Shown: piece by piece, positions 34,993 to 48,361 of the stretch
Position numbering within the stretch: the stretch's first letter is position 1
Layout of the letters: every line of letters starts with the position of its first letter
NCBI GenBank assembly: GCA_964057225.1
Contig: OZ059897.1
Location: 12,338,001 to 12,402,000, forward strand
Direction: 5' to 3'
Length of the DNA: 64,000 bases
From: Auanema rhodensis
Taxonomy: Eukaryota; Nematoda; Chromadorea; Rhabditida; Rhabditidae
Notes under the pieces: model-generated
Seen by the model: the letters and a program-made list of their open reading frames with translations, nothing else
The model's database searches: none
Told to the model about the DNA's origin: nothing
Program-made: the position numbers and the translations under genes

Positions 34993-37616
34993 TTATAATA
35001 TTGAACATGTCTTACTTCTATGCATTGCTTTTACTGTATTTTTTGTTATTTTTCGATTTGTTTGTTGTTGACTAAATTCTTGAACTGCTGACGAAGTTGA
35101 TGTAATATTCTTCTGTAAAATTAAAATTTTTAAAATATTTAAATTCTGTTCCTTTAACATACTTTATTCTTTTCTTCTGATTGTAACTGATATTGAATAA
35201 TTCGAAATGTTCCTGTAATAGCATTTCGTGGTCCCGTATCTTCTTCAAACATATCTTCATTTATTCCATAGCTATTCATTATTCTCCAAACCTTAATGAG
35301 AAAAGTTTTTTGAATTTAAACAATTTTCTTATTACCTTTTCCATAATTTTTTTCTTTTCATTATCATTCTTTTCAATATTCAACGAGAATTCAATGTATG
35401 ACTTCTCAAATCTGCAGTCTTGAAGCCAAAAATTTTTCTGAAATTTTGCTCGATAATGAATTTATACGATATAAGTCAGTAAACTCTACCTTGATTTCGT
35501 CTATTCCTGGTCTCATATTTGCTTCCATGTTGAGCATACTTCTAATAAGATTTTGAGCACTTTGAGATACATATTCTGGTATTGAATAAGCACCTGCCAT
35601 TATAGTCTAAGTCAAGTTCAATATATTTGTTATTTCATCAAAAAAATTATAACCGTTTTCAAATCTTGAACTGTTTCTCCTCGAAACGGAGTTACTCCTA
35701 CAAGCATAAAGTATAGCAAAACAGCTAAAGCCCAAACATCAACAGCAGTACCAGCATAACTTTTATCTCTAAATAATATATTTCTTTATTATATATTATT
35801 CCTAATTTGTTTATTATATTATATTATATATTTTATGTTTTTAACTTACCTAAACAACTCTGGAGCTGCATATGGGGGACTGCCACAAAATGTTGAAAGT
35901 GGTTCTGTGGCTGTTGGTAATAGGCAAGAAAATCCGAAATCAACTAGCTAAATTAGAAAACTTGTTGAAGATTACAATATAAGAAGTAAATATTGCATTT
36001 CATTATCGTTAACATTGTAAAAGTATTCAGAAAAAAATGGTCAATTACCTTAACAACCCCCGGAGCAGAAAACATCACATTTTCAGCTTTAATATCCCGA
36101 TGAACCAAATTTCTGTTGTGCTGAAAATTTTGTTTTATACAATTTTTATTATATATAGACGTTTGAGGAACCATGTGAGATACAGCGGATACAATTTGAG
36201 CATATAGAGGCTTTGCTTCCGTTTCTGATAGCTTTCCACGTTCATGAACATAGACATACAACTCTCCACCGCCAGCATATTCGAGAATTAAATGAACTCG
36301 AGTTAATGTATCTACACACTATAAATAAATTTTATTAATATATAATTATATAAATAAATAAAATATGAATAACTATTAAAATAACCTCAAATAAACGAAT
36401 AATATTTGGATGATTCATTTGTTCCATTGACTGTATTTCACGAGCTAATAATCGTTGAGCTTTTTGATCCATTTTGCCTTTTTCCATAATTTTTACAGCA
36501 ACTTTTTCTAAGAAAATAAAAGTAATAATTTGTTTATATGTAAAATTTAACCTTTTGTAAGCACATGAACACCTAATTTTACTTTTGAAAAGTTTCCGGA
36601 TCCAAGTTCTTTGCCCAGACGATAGAAACCTATTCGTTTACCTAGAGCAACCTGACACAAATATATAGTTTGATGTTTAATAATTAACAAACATACTTCT
36701 TTCTGATACATGGTATCATTAGCTAACATATGTATTGTTCTTTCATATGAGCTCATATCATTGGTATTGGATATTGTACTCACAGGTAGAGAAACAGCTG
36801 ATTTTGTTCGAGAAAAAGCATCTTCTCGAGCCTGAAACATAATTCAAATCATGTTGGTAAAAAAAACATAAATAATCTCATCATTATGTATGATAATTAC
36901 CGGTTTAGTTGATGATGTTGGCTCACTATCGTGTCGGGAAACAGTGAAACGAGTAGGTTCTTCAGTTTCTCCAATTGAAGCATCGGATTCACCGCTGTCT
37001 TCCTTAAAAAAGATAAAACGTTAAAAGAGGATAATAGTTGTTTTGACATCAATATATAATAAATGAAATAAACCTTTATAATCAGAAGAGTTAGTTTTAG
37101 TTTGCGATACATGCATTGGTTACATAGAATGATAGAAAAACTCAGCAAAAGATGATAATAGTAACGAAGAGGTGGATGATGTGCTGTGTTGATGATGTAT
37201 GAATCCAAACGAAACGAATTCGAATGACTACGTAATAGCACTATATAATTTTTCTTTCATGAATATAAGCCTTGTTCATTTCCTGACGATAGAAACCAAT
37301 TGGAACGAGCTTTAAACTATAGATTTCTCTGTTCAAGAACAGAGTTATAGGAAGATTTCTATATTCCAAAATAGAAAAGTTGGAAAGAGTTGAATGGTGT
37401 GACTAACAAATAGGGGGGGGGGCAGAGAGAAAAAGAATTGTTAATAGAAGAGAAAAAGAAAGAGGATCAATGAAAATATATATTAATATTGAGATATATA
37501 TATATGCATCTATTTCATATTTCAATTTATATCATAATTCTAACCTGAATTGAAGCATAGGTAGGAGGTTCGCTTCTTATGACACGTTGTACAGGTCCTT
37601 TCTGTGAGCTCTTCAT
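34993..37616 (-). CDS. NIM1K: NIM1-type Ser/Thr protein kinase (AMPK-related), 476 aa
   Basis: Thirteen exons on the minus strand: 37545-37616, 36901-37002, 36697-36831, 36552-36651, 36386-36507, 36172-36318, 36049-36120, 35850-35947, 35654-35768, 35490-35606, 35336-35437, 35163-35291 and 34993-35112 (1431 nt). An acidic, Ser-rich leader (1-103) precedes the kinase domain (about 111-400). The glycine loop is LGSGNFSKV (119-127), the catalytic lysine K142, alpha-C E160, HRDIKAEN at 233-240, DFG at 253-255, and APE at 278-280. T-loop Thr269 lies in STFCGSPPYAAPE, the LKB1 target context. The C-terminal region (MNSYGINED...AITGTFRIIQYQL) corresponds to the NIM1 C-terminal block, and the protein ends CSIL, a possible CaaX box. 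All catalytic residues are present. The body and tail match NIM1 better than MARK or SIK. The first two exons are less certain. Confidence 0.92.
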
Positions 37617-39610
37617 TTACAATTTTATGAGTATCTGTAAAAATATCTGAGAATGAAAAAGAAAAAATAATATTTCCAAAAAGAAGATATATAAAAGAAT
37701 ATTTGGTGCTATCATATGCATGTATATAGATGCGTGTAAATGTATGATTATGATTAAGAAAATATTTTTTGAGATTCATAGTATTGAAAGAAAAAGAACA
37801 CAATCCAAGTTAGCTAGATTATCTCTAAAGCAAGAAAGATTAGAGAATTTTATCTAGATTGACATTAACAATAGTTTTTCTTGTAAGAATATTTTGTGGT
37901 ATAGCAAAAGTATTTTCTATTCTTTATATAAAACAATTCAGGTTGAAGACTTTGAAATGTTTTTTTTGTGATGTAAGAAAGTAAAATAGACTATCATAAC
38001 ACCAAAAAACTGCTGAATATGAATACGCATCCATGATAATATTTCAAATCGCATTATTACTAATGTTCAAAAATTATTTTAGTTAGTTTTCATGTGTGCA
38101 AGAAAACTAATATTCTCTCCGAATTTTTTTTTTCTATAATTCAAGTATAGATTTCATTAGTTTATGATGATATTTCAATGGAAGCATGTAAACCTTTGAA
38201 AAAAATCAGAAATTACATTGATATTAAGTATGGCTTTACCTTTTGCTGTTTTTTTTTGAGCTCATCAATTCATAAACTTCTATTCTGTCTTATACTTCTT
38301 TCTTATGTCCTAAAATTAATTGTTTTTGCATTATTTAAGAAAAATGTTTAAAAATAAATATTTTAACAATAAAGAAATTAAATATTTACATTTAAATAAT
38401 AGAAGTAATAATAATAGTAAAAGATATACTAATTTACTTTAATTATTTATATAAAAGTATGATAATTATTACATACAAACATGAATATGTATGAAATTAA
38501 TATAAAAGAGAGAAATGATTAACAGGATAAGCTAATCGCCTTCAATCTTGAGCAGCATGTAAGGTTGTTTCTTATATAGAATCTATTTCAACCAATATAC
38601 ATATACATATCTATATGAATTCTAACCTCATAAAACCTTTCATAAAATGAAAAACAAATATTCAAAGTATGACTTGTATGACTTGTATTACACTAAAACA
38701 ACAATCAATCTATTTGAACGAAAAAAATGTTCACAGATATACATTCATATACATACGTATATGTATCAATATTAACGCAAATCAATGATAATCAAAAGAA
38801 TGAAATAAGGGAAATGAAAAGAGGAAAGAAAACATACTTAATCCTCATATGTATATAAACTAGATAGAGAAATAGGGGTGTAGATGATTTTCAAGTAGTC
38901 AAGACGAAATAGATAAGGAGATAATTTGCAAATCACCATGGAGAAGCTAGTCGTCTGCTCATCTATATCATAAATTTCATTCTCTTACTATTTTGTTTAT
39001 GAGAAAGAGAGAAAAAAAGAGAAAAATATTTTAAAAAATCAAAAGAATAATAATATATTATACCATAAATGCATGTATAAATAAGCGAAAATATTCGGAC
39101 TAATATTGTTGTATGAATGTATCGTGAATGTTCTATCTGTGATAATAACAACAACAAATATTAATAAAGTCAAATAGTAATTTTACAATTAATTTATATA
39201 TTCTTATTTAGTTTTTTTTCTCTTTAATATATAAATATATGTATATTAAGATATATATATATATTTGGTCAATGTTATTATTATTAATAAAATATTAAAT
39301 CATTGTTTTCATAAAAACAAAAATCATAGGGGCTTAAGCATTTAGTATAATGAATTTCGGATCAATATATACTGCAAAGATTTATAAAATAAAATGATAA
39401 CAAGAGATTTGAAATGATTTATAAATTATTGGGGCAGAATAGATTTTAATAAATATACTATGCTTCAAACAACGATAATTAGAAGCCATTGCAAGCATTT
39501 CAAATCTTTAGAACTACACTTCATCTCTTAAACATATATGTGTTTGTTATCTTCTAATCTTTTTATCTCTGAATCTTTTATTCTATATATCATTTATATA
39601 TTACTAAAAC

Positions 39611-39641
<31 letters not shown>

Positions 39642-40184
39642 GTAATGAGGAAGAATGAATAACACTTGATTATAAACTTAGAATTGCAAATGTATTCAAA
39701 TACAATAGATTTTCTACTTTTTGTTAACAGAAACTACTTCTAATATGGGAGAAATAACGGAAAATACAACCGAACATGACACTGCAACTAACATGAATGA
39801 AATTTTGATTTCGACCACGGTGCACTTCCTGTGTCGCATGGCTAGTCTTATTTTGACCTAATGGGTTCAAGATCGGTATGCATACAATGTATTTTTGCAA
39901 CACATTGAGATTTTATTCTAAAATCTTGATTATTTCATAGATTTCAAAATCGTTTTTAATTTTTGAATAGTTTCTTGGTTATGTGACAGCATAATTTTAA
40001 ATAAATTAAAAATTTATTACAAAAAGAAATAAAACGTATGAATTATAAACAAGATGAAACTGATAATTCGACGTTCAATGCACTTATTACGACCAGAAAT
40101 TGTGTGAAATAGTATGGACATTAGTTCATAAAAACTAGATAACACTAGAACAAAGTTTAGACGACGTTTAGAGAATACTAGTGT
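37617..40184. other. intergenic between kinase 5' end and sugar transporter 3' end
   Basis: About 2.6 kb, AT-rich, with a TA run at 39617-39641. A small open frame preceded by a good acceptor (39745-39861) is the only coding-like piece, and I do not call it a gene. A G10 run lies just inside the kinase gene's first long intron at 37413-37422, not here. Confidence 0.5.
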
Positions 40185-42571
40185 TTATGCTGTGTGAGGA
40201 ACAGAAGCCTTTGGCTCATAACCGTACAAGAAAGTTGACCCAATAACGACAGCAGCACCAATGATGAAGGTACTGCAAAGTAATTTACAATTCTTTAAAC
40301 TGATGTATAAACTTACAAAGATGGGCTGAGATCACCTAAGAAGAACCATGACAAGAAAGTTGAGATGATAATAGAGAGGGAAACAGCAAATCCTTTCAAG
40401 ATATTGTCAGCATACTTAACTACTAGAGCGATGACGAGACCACCATAAGCCTAAAAAGTGCAAGTTCTTTCAAATTGTCCGAATAAAGTTACATACTTGA
40501 AGCATTACAACAACCCAAATAATGTTATTATATCCTTGGAAAAATCCATTCTTATCAATAGCTTCATAATCATAAACATAACACATAAAGAATCCACCGA
40601 AAATTGAGAAAAAGGCTAAATAAAATATGAATTTTATAAAATATTGAATTCAAAAAAACCTAGTTGAAGATTTCTCATCCATAATGAGACGTTGGAGTTT
40701 TTCAATATCTTCTCGAAGTAAACTCCAGCGAAGCCAGACAAGAAACAGGCAGCAAGAACACAAAGAAGACCTGAAACAATAATCTAAAAAACCCAAAATA
40801 AAAATAATGAAACCAATGAAATTATCGCTGGAGTTACCAGTTTTCGCATTTCCACTATCGGGTCTCATCTATTAAGATAATATAATAATTAGTATCAAGA
40901 AAAGATTCTCATACTTGTACTAAAGCAACACCTCCGGTCAACAGGATTAGAGCAAACCATTTCAATCCACTCAACGATCTTTGAAGCATAACAACAGAGA
41001 AGAAAGCCGTAGTTAAGATTTTCAATTGATATGTCACCTAAGATGCAAAGTTATTTTAAAATTACAAAGTTTCCATATTTCACTTGATATGTTGCAGCAT
41101 CAAGTTTTGAGAGAGCCAAAAAGAGCAAATTGTTCTGGATAACATACAAGACGGCAGGTACAGCAACCTAAGTCAGAATTGAGAAAATAAATTTACATAA
41201 TCTAAATTCGAACCTTCAAGGTATCCCCTGGTTTAGAGAAAACGTCACGAGACAATTCCCCGCGAAAACCTGACCATCTCCAGCCTAATCAAGCAGAAAA
41301 TATTGTCAACTAATACAAGATTTTCGGACAAACCGTGATTATACCACAAAACAATAATGCAAGTCACAAATTTGACAACTTCAGCACATAATACGGCGGT
41401 AGAAGAGAGATATCTAGGTCCATCAGTAACCTGAAAAATAAAAATAAATTCTTCTAGCTTGTATGAATTAATAAACCTGCGTCCTAGAATACCGTAAAAT
41501 CAATACCAAAGCGGTTGTTTGAAGGATTAAAACAACAAGAGATATTAGCTTTAAATTATGATTGGGTGGTTGTTGAGTTCCCATTCTATCAGTATTAACC
41601 TGTAAAAAGACCATATGAGTTATAAAAGAAGCAATTGAGATAGTTCCGAAGAGATGTGGATATATAAAACACTGGACGTTTTAATGACAAAACCAATGAA
41701 AGAGAATTTCAATAGCACATATTATAAACAAAAGGAATCATCCACGTATTTCCACCAACTTTATTACAATATTTAAGCAAATAATACGAACAAAATATAA
41801 AAATTTCTGTCAGATTTCCAATATAAGCAACTACAAGTTCTATTGATAAAGTTGCTGATTCTAAATAAGGTCATATATCGATATCAGCATTTTTTCCATT
41901 ATTCTTACTCTCTTTCTCATAGTTTCTATGACTGTTCAAAAGCAATTCAATTCGGCAAAAAAAAAGAATTGTATTGAACTAACAATCATTCTTTTCATCT
42001 CATCAGATAAGGATTACGCAAATTATGAAAAGAGAATTAGTGTTCCGCTCACACTCAGACAAAATTGGAAAATATTTGTTAAAATAAAGACTATTTAGTA
42101 GAACGTTAAGTAAAACTCAATAGCAGTTTTAAGTTTCCAGTAGAGTGGTGTTCGTTCCCACGTAGTTTGTCAAGGCTATACCAATATGAAATACGTGAAA
42201 GAAATACGTGACGTACGTAATTTGACGTCACTAGTTTAATACGTCAAGGTTTAAACTTTATAAAATTTAATACGTCAAGATATAAAATTTAAAATAGGGT
42301 GGATGGTATTAAACGGATTTGGATATAGATTAGATATTATAGAAATAGTACTTACCTATTTGTAAATATTGTTTAATTCGTAGTATTAGATTATATTTCA
42401 CATTTATAACTTCTATACATATATGTATATATATAATTTTATACTATGTTAAATTTGTTTCAGCTATTCAAAACTTGCTGGAAAGATCAATTGTAAACAT
42501 TGACAACTTACTTGACTTCCATTAGATGCCGGAAGCAGAGGAATAGGATGGTCGGTTTCATTCGATTTCAT
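40185..42571 (-). CDS. Golgi nucleotide-sugar transporter, SLC35A type, 346 aa
   Basis: Eleven exons on the minus strand: 42512-42571, 41477-41599, 41334-41430, 41214-41284, 41084-41167, 40915-41037, 40838-40868, 40660-40770, 40497-40615, 40317-40450 and 40185-40272 (1041 nt). The ten-pass protein carries SLC35A family blocks: [20 protein letters not shown] after TM1, [57 protein letters not shown] with RNLQLG, and [19 protein letters not shown] near the end. It should exchange a UDP-sugar (UDP-galactose or UDP-GlcNAc) for UMP across the Golgi membrane. Substrate cannot be decided from sequence alone. The 20-codon first exon is joined in frame across a 912-bp intron; without it, translation would start at the Met at 41584. 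Intron 1 contains a cluster of ACGT sites that may act as an enhancer or second promoter. Confidence 0.92.
42193..42275. promoter_or_regulatory. cluster of seven ACGT-core (bZIP-like) sites
   Basis: Seven ACGT cores fall in 83 bp of intron 1 of the sugar transporter: 42193, 42206, 42211, 42215, 42225, 42241 and 42272. They include the perfect CRE palindrome TGACGTCA, the run TACGTGACGTACGTAA and two copies of TACGTCAAG. ACGT is the core bound by CREB/ATF and XBP-1 bZIP factors. The density is far above what AT-rich DNA gives by chance. Confidence 0.5.
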
Positions 42572-45500
42572 TAGATGTTTGAACTACGTTGTCTCAGAAG
42601 TGCTGAACAGTCGTAGTTCTGATAGTCTCCTCCTACTTCTTGATTCATTCCTTCTCATCCATTTATGCATTTTAAAGTAATAAATGTAGAATGAAAAATA
42701 TAAATAAATATATAAATGTATGATATATTCAATTGAAAAAGATAATTTACTCCGATTACATCTCGAAGAACCGAGATCAGTAAGACCATACCAAGCTAAA
42801 GTGTGTGCCAAATTATTGTTTTACATGAAATACAAGTATAGTTAAAGATTCTCTATATATACATTTATATATATTTATAGTGTTCTGTATTTGAACGTTC
42901 ATTCAATATTTGTTGCTAATACATGCATTTTTCATGACTCATGAATCTGAGCCTGACTCTGAATCGTCATCTTTTGATTGTACAGTTAGCCTGATATCTG
43001 TAATATCATTGAATGTCGAAGTAAAATCTTATTACCAGCCTTATCTATATTTTCTTTTATAGAAAATTTGAATTTTTTTATCAATTATGCTTATATATAT
43101 ATCAATTACAGCTTTGATCACATTCCAATTGTTTCAGTGTTCCACATTCTTTTGTCAAATATAATTCTGTTAAATAGATTATATTTAAATGTACTAGTAT
43201 ATCTGATGGATATACATACTTATATGTATTATCATTGGAATATACTCTTCAAATCTTGTTTTCTTATCTAGATATCAATCAATAAATGTTGTTTACATAT
43301 AATATCAAATTTATGTGTATATGCAAAGTTTTCTAATTATTGTGATATATATATATATATTATCAGATATTAATAATATCTATGTTTGATAGAAAGGTAA
43401 TTGTTATATTCTTAAATTCTTTTTATTTGTTTTTATTTAAATAACCCATAAAGTATTACTTGAAAGTTTGTACGTGAAATGATTTTGCATCTGCAATAAT
43501 TGAAGCCAGCTAGACCAAATAATTTCCAAATTCAATTCCTGTAAAACATTAAAGACCAAGCAACTGGCGGTTTTCTTTTGTATTCTCCAAAAATAACCCA
43601 GAGGCTTAGCAGATGTAAAATTGGTTGTTCACAAATTATATTTATGCTCTTATCAAAGCAATTTCCGCCTCTGCATTAAACTCCAAAAGGTGACTAACAC
43701 ATCTGATAAATCATTTCTTATTGACACTGTAAGCAAAAAGAAAAATGTATTCCCACTCACTCCTTTTATAGTATTAATAAATATATTTGAATATTTTTTG
43801 TATAATATATTATAAATATATGTGATTACTTCTGTTATTGATAAGAATGTTGCTATATGATTCTATTTGAACATATGATTCTTAAATCATTTGATAAGAG
43901 AATAATGTGTTCCGATAATCTTAAAATATTGGCCGTTTTTCTTCAATATTTTAATAGAAAAATTTCACCTAATATAGTCATATTGTTCAAATTGAACGAT
44001 AAGAGGAAAATTTAAGCAATTCCACTTTATTCAGAAAAAAAAAGATATTTCTTTCTCTTAAACATTGTTGGTGATTAATCTTCGTTTCCACAGTTTTATT
44101 TACAGTTTCATCACCCTATATTTTGAAATATTTCTGGTAAGAAGTTAGATCCTTTTTTGCTTTAACTTTTCGAAACAAAAGATCGACCATAAGTACGATT
44201 ATCATGTCTCTCTCTCTATCTCTCTTTGTCGTTTGATCTATTTTCATTCTCTTCTAACTATTATTGTTCATCCAGCCGACCTAACCCTTTCATATACATA
44301 TATGTAATGTCAGCTCTATATCCTTACCTCTCTCTATCCCTTTCCTCAATATTTTTCTCTCTGTTTCTCGTCTTCCTCAATGTTCTCTATGTACTCCAGG
44401 TATATAATCTGAAGGTTTGGGCCAGTTGTCTGACCTCTGCCGATCTGCCAATAAATCTATTCTATTCTCTCTCACACTCTTTAGTACCAAATATGACCAG
44501 GTCATCTTATATGGTTTTCTCTCTCTTTTCTAACCATATGACCAATCAATAGCTGATATATCTAGTTATGCGTCGTTCGTCCTCGCGATTTACCGCATAA
44601 TATGGAATGATTGTCAAAAGTTATTTAATGGAATAAAAACGCTTTTTTTCAACATTTCGCGTCACCTTTGGCGATATACCAAAGTTTTTTTGTTTTTTTT
44701 TTCGATATAAATTGGTTGTTTTCATCTTATCGCATTATCCATCTCATCTGTAGAAAGAGCAAGTTGTTGAAGAGATCGTTTTCATTTTTTACAAATTCGT
44801 TTTCGTCTTTTGGCACGAAACAGAGAATCTAGCAGTTGTTCAGTCTCTGCAAAGTTTCAATCTTTATATTTTATGCCCTTTTTCATGTTTTTTCAAATGT
44901 TTTTACTCGTATTATGTGTAAAAAAATATATTTAGTTATTGATTTTTGTTTGATATTTGATGATATGTTATCTCATTTCCCACATTTGTTGATTCCCAAA
45001 TTCATTCATTCATTCATTGATTTATTCATTTTTTTCCTATTTAATAATTTTATTATTTGATTATTCATCATCAGCTACATCATCATCATCATCAACATTA
45101 ATACTTTTCCGTAGCTTTAATTCTTTTGAGAAATACATGACGCTAGTAGCTTTTCCCCTTCTTCTTATCTAGCAATAAATCGTTGGATAACCTGCTAGCT
45201 AAAATGCGTTTTTCATTTCCAAATCATCTCAACTTCCATTTTCTACTTTAAATGTTCATTTTACATATTTTCTATTTATTATATGTTGAATCTTTTGTTT
45301 AATAATATTTATTTATAAAATTAAAAAAAACTATACTATATACTATGTATAGTAATATATAAAAATGTTTCTGCTGTTCCAACCTATTTGTTTATTTAGT
45401 AGTTCATTCAAGGCTAACAATTTTTTTCAACATTTTGTTTTGAATTTTCTCTCTAATGTGAGAAAAGAAGCAAATATTTTAAAATTTCATGTTCAATTTA

Positions 45501-46197
45501 CATTCAAAGTGCCTTTTTTGCACAAAATGTTTTATCACTAAAGATCTATTGCTCGTGTTATTCACTTGTCCTTCTCTGCTTCTAATTTCGTTTTTCATTT
45601 TTTCTCCTCGCATGACCAATGAATTCTACATATTCTTTCTTAAATATAAAAAAAATATATTTAACATGTTTAATATCTCATGTTCATCTTTGTACCCTAT
45701 ATTCTATGAATTTCTTCTCTATATAGCAATTTCCATTACATCATTTTCCTACATGCTACTACTAGTGCCGCCAATTCCCCATATGTATGTATCTCCACCC
45801 TCTTCTCTGTTCCATTTCCCACTGCTCCTTTCGTTTGTTTAGTCGGAATACACCTATTTTTCTTTTATGCAAATCTGAAAACGAAAAGAATATGTGAAAG
45901 CTGTCTCCATTTATTGGCAAATCATTTCCTCATTCATTTATTCAATTTGAATTATTAGAAAGGTAGATAATTATATATCTAACTATATATCTATCTATCT
46001 ATCTATTACTAAAACGGATCAAGCTTAAAGATTTATGATAAAAACAGTATAACTGTGTTTTTCTTTTTCTTTTTGTTTGATCGAGTCATGTGTTCCCTCT
46101 TTGATGTAGTGGTGATGCTTCTGCTGTTGCTGCACATCAGATTTCTTTTCATGTCCTGTTTTCTTGTATCTTACCAATCGTTTAAGACAAGAAAGAA

Positions 46198-46229
<32 letters not shown>

Positions 46230-48360
46230 GTCACAATCTAAGCATATTGTTCACGAGGAAGTTGAAAATCATGATGATGATGATGATCGTATGAGGAAGA
46301 AGTCAAAAACTTCTTTATAACATTGCTTGAATTGCCGTGACATTAGTGTTATAGAATGACCTCTTTCATTGTAGTCAACTAGTTGCATGGTTCGTTCACT
46401 CATAGATCATCGTCCGTCTAGAATAGCTATTAATGATGATTTTTCTTTACCTCACTGCTTTTCTTACTTTATTTTCTTTTAATCTTTGGTTAGAAACAGA
46501 CAAAAATCCTTTAATAGTTTCATCTTTTTTTCTCTTAAAAAGCGTAAAGCCCCCAATTAGCCGATCATCCACGATTAAAACTTTAGGATTATTTGAAAGC
46601 TTAATTGAATATGAAACGTGTTGAAGTTCATAGAAAAATATAAAAAGAAGAAGAATATCTTTCATCTTGAAGATAAATCGACTATGTTTTCTTAATGTGA
46701 TGAAGAGATAGAAAGAATCTTTTATGACACTCACTTGAACGATTCTGATATCTTCTTTGTCTTCATGAAATAATATAAATGTAACTTTTCTGAAACTATG
46801 CTATTTATATGACAATACTAGTCATATAGTAAAGAAAAGGCAAAAAAAGAACAACGGTGAATAGATTTATTGCAATTGAATGGAATTCTGTCTGTACCTG
46901 TTTTACTCGGTAGTGGATTGCTATACCAATAGAATAACTAAGTTATTATCATCATCTTCATCCCACCAAGGCAAAAGCAGAAGAAACTGGATAGTTGATT
47001 GTTCATGCAAACAGAACAGAAGACGATCGTATCAGTAGCAGAAGCATCCTGAGGACCTTCAAGCTGAATTTTCGCATTGCAAATAGAGTCAAATATCAAA
47101 ACACAGAACGTTTTCTCATTGGTCGCTCATCAGCGTCGCCATCGTCGTCGTCCTCGTAGTCGTCTTTTTCATCTTCGTATACTTCAACCAGTTTCTCACA
47201 TTCTATTTCATATATTATTATATATATATATATTGAAAAAAAAAGAATTCTATTAAAACATAATATTTTTTATTTTTCTTAATTATTTCTTTATTAGGCA
47301 ATTTTTTTTCATACAGTGTAAGTGTATAAGACAAATTTTGATATATTTCATTTCACATTATTTACTTTGTCTGTTCTTCTTGCTTCTTGAACGTTCTCAC
47401 AAAAACTTTTTAGCCTCATCATTTCGTTGTTCTTCAGCAATGTACCCTTTGACAATTCAAAATGTGTTATATCGTATGTGAGTTCGTAGTCTTGTCATGT
47501 TCCACTTGCCATCTCAATATTAAAGCATTGAGGAAGTTTTTTTGCAGTTTGTCCTTTGTCTACCCTTCCTTGTTGTTTGTTGCTTTCATTGATTCCACTA
47601 ATATTACCTCCATTGATATCCTCAGATGTTTTTTTTAACCATCTATCTATGACTAATTATTATGTTTTTTAATTAAATTTTGGAATACTTTATAGCTTTG
47701 TCTTTATAGCTCATGGTATAATCTGTATGTTACTTATCAATTTTTGCCTCTTCTTACCTTTTTTCTTCATTTTCTTCTGCAATTTTCTCGATGACTGATG
47801 AGAGAAAAGCTTTCGGCAGCTATGGAAATCGTATATTATGTACACAGCTGGCTATTAGCTGCTTGCTACCTTAGAGGACTGAAAAGACTTCCAATTCTTT
47901 ATATTGCTCCCTTTGGCCTTTGCCTCTCTTTTGGTTCTTTAGCTAAGCTAGAAAGGTCATTATTCCGGAAAAATTATTCAATTTCTTTAGAATATTTATT
48001 ATGTATTTTCTTATTATTTAACTATATTAAATCAATAATTTTGCAATTATTTCAAAAAAAAAATTAATTGATCAGATATAGTAAATCTTATAATTATATT
48101 AATTTTATATGTTTTTTCTCTAATTCATAACAGAGTCAAAATATAAATGATTATCACAATGACGTCCATTCGTGCTAATTTGCCATTTTCACAAATATTT
48201 TCAAATTTTTTTTCTTTTTTCCTTCTCCTTATTCTTTACTTTTCCTTTTTTTTTGTTGCTATTGGAGATTCTTTCTTTCTTTTCGTTGAAATTTCTTTTT
48301 TTAGTTTTCCTTTGTAAATTTCATAATTTTAAAGAAAACCTAAACAAATCTTTATTTCAG
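42572..48360. other. large gene-poor, T-rich region
   Basis: About 5.8 kb between the divergent sugar transporter (-) and LRAT-domain gene (+). The + strand is markedly T-rich and C/T-rich from about 43400 to 46600, giving many open frames of Phe/Leu/Ser-rich peptides that are not credible genes. It contains TCTA repeats (45980-46006), TCAT repeats (45000-45019) and a TA run (46197-46222). A G+C-richer island at about 46920-47180 has several TCG/TCATC repeats. No RNA gene was found by eye. Confidence 0.5.
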
Positions 48361-48361
48361 G
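48352..48361 (+). promoter_or_regulatory. candidate spliced-leader acceptor of the LRAT-domain gene
   Basis: TTTATTTCAG ends at 48360 and the ATG begins at 48362, leaving a one-base leader after the acceptor. Only addition of a spliced leader would give this mRNA a usable 5'UTR. An upstream coding exon is the alternative. Confidence 0.6.

Noticed and set aside
44226-44552. 108-codon frame on +
   Set aside because: Part of the T-rich region; Phe/Leu/Ser-rich with no family match and no splice context.
47798-48067. 89-codon frame on + just upstream of the LRAT-domain gene
   Set aside because: Considered as an upstream exon or small membrane protein; no donor joins it in phase to 48362, and composition matches non-coding DNA.
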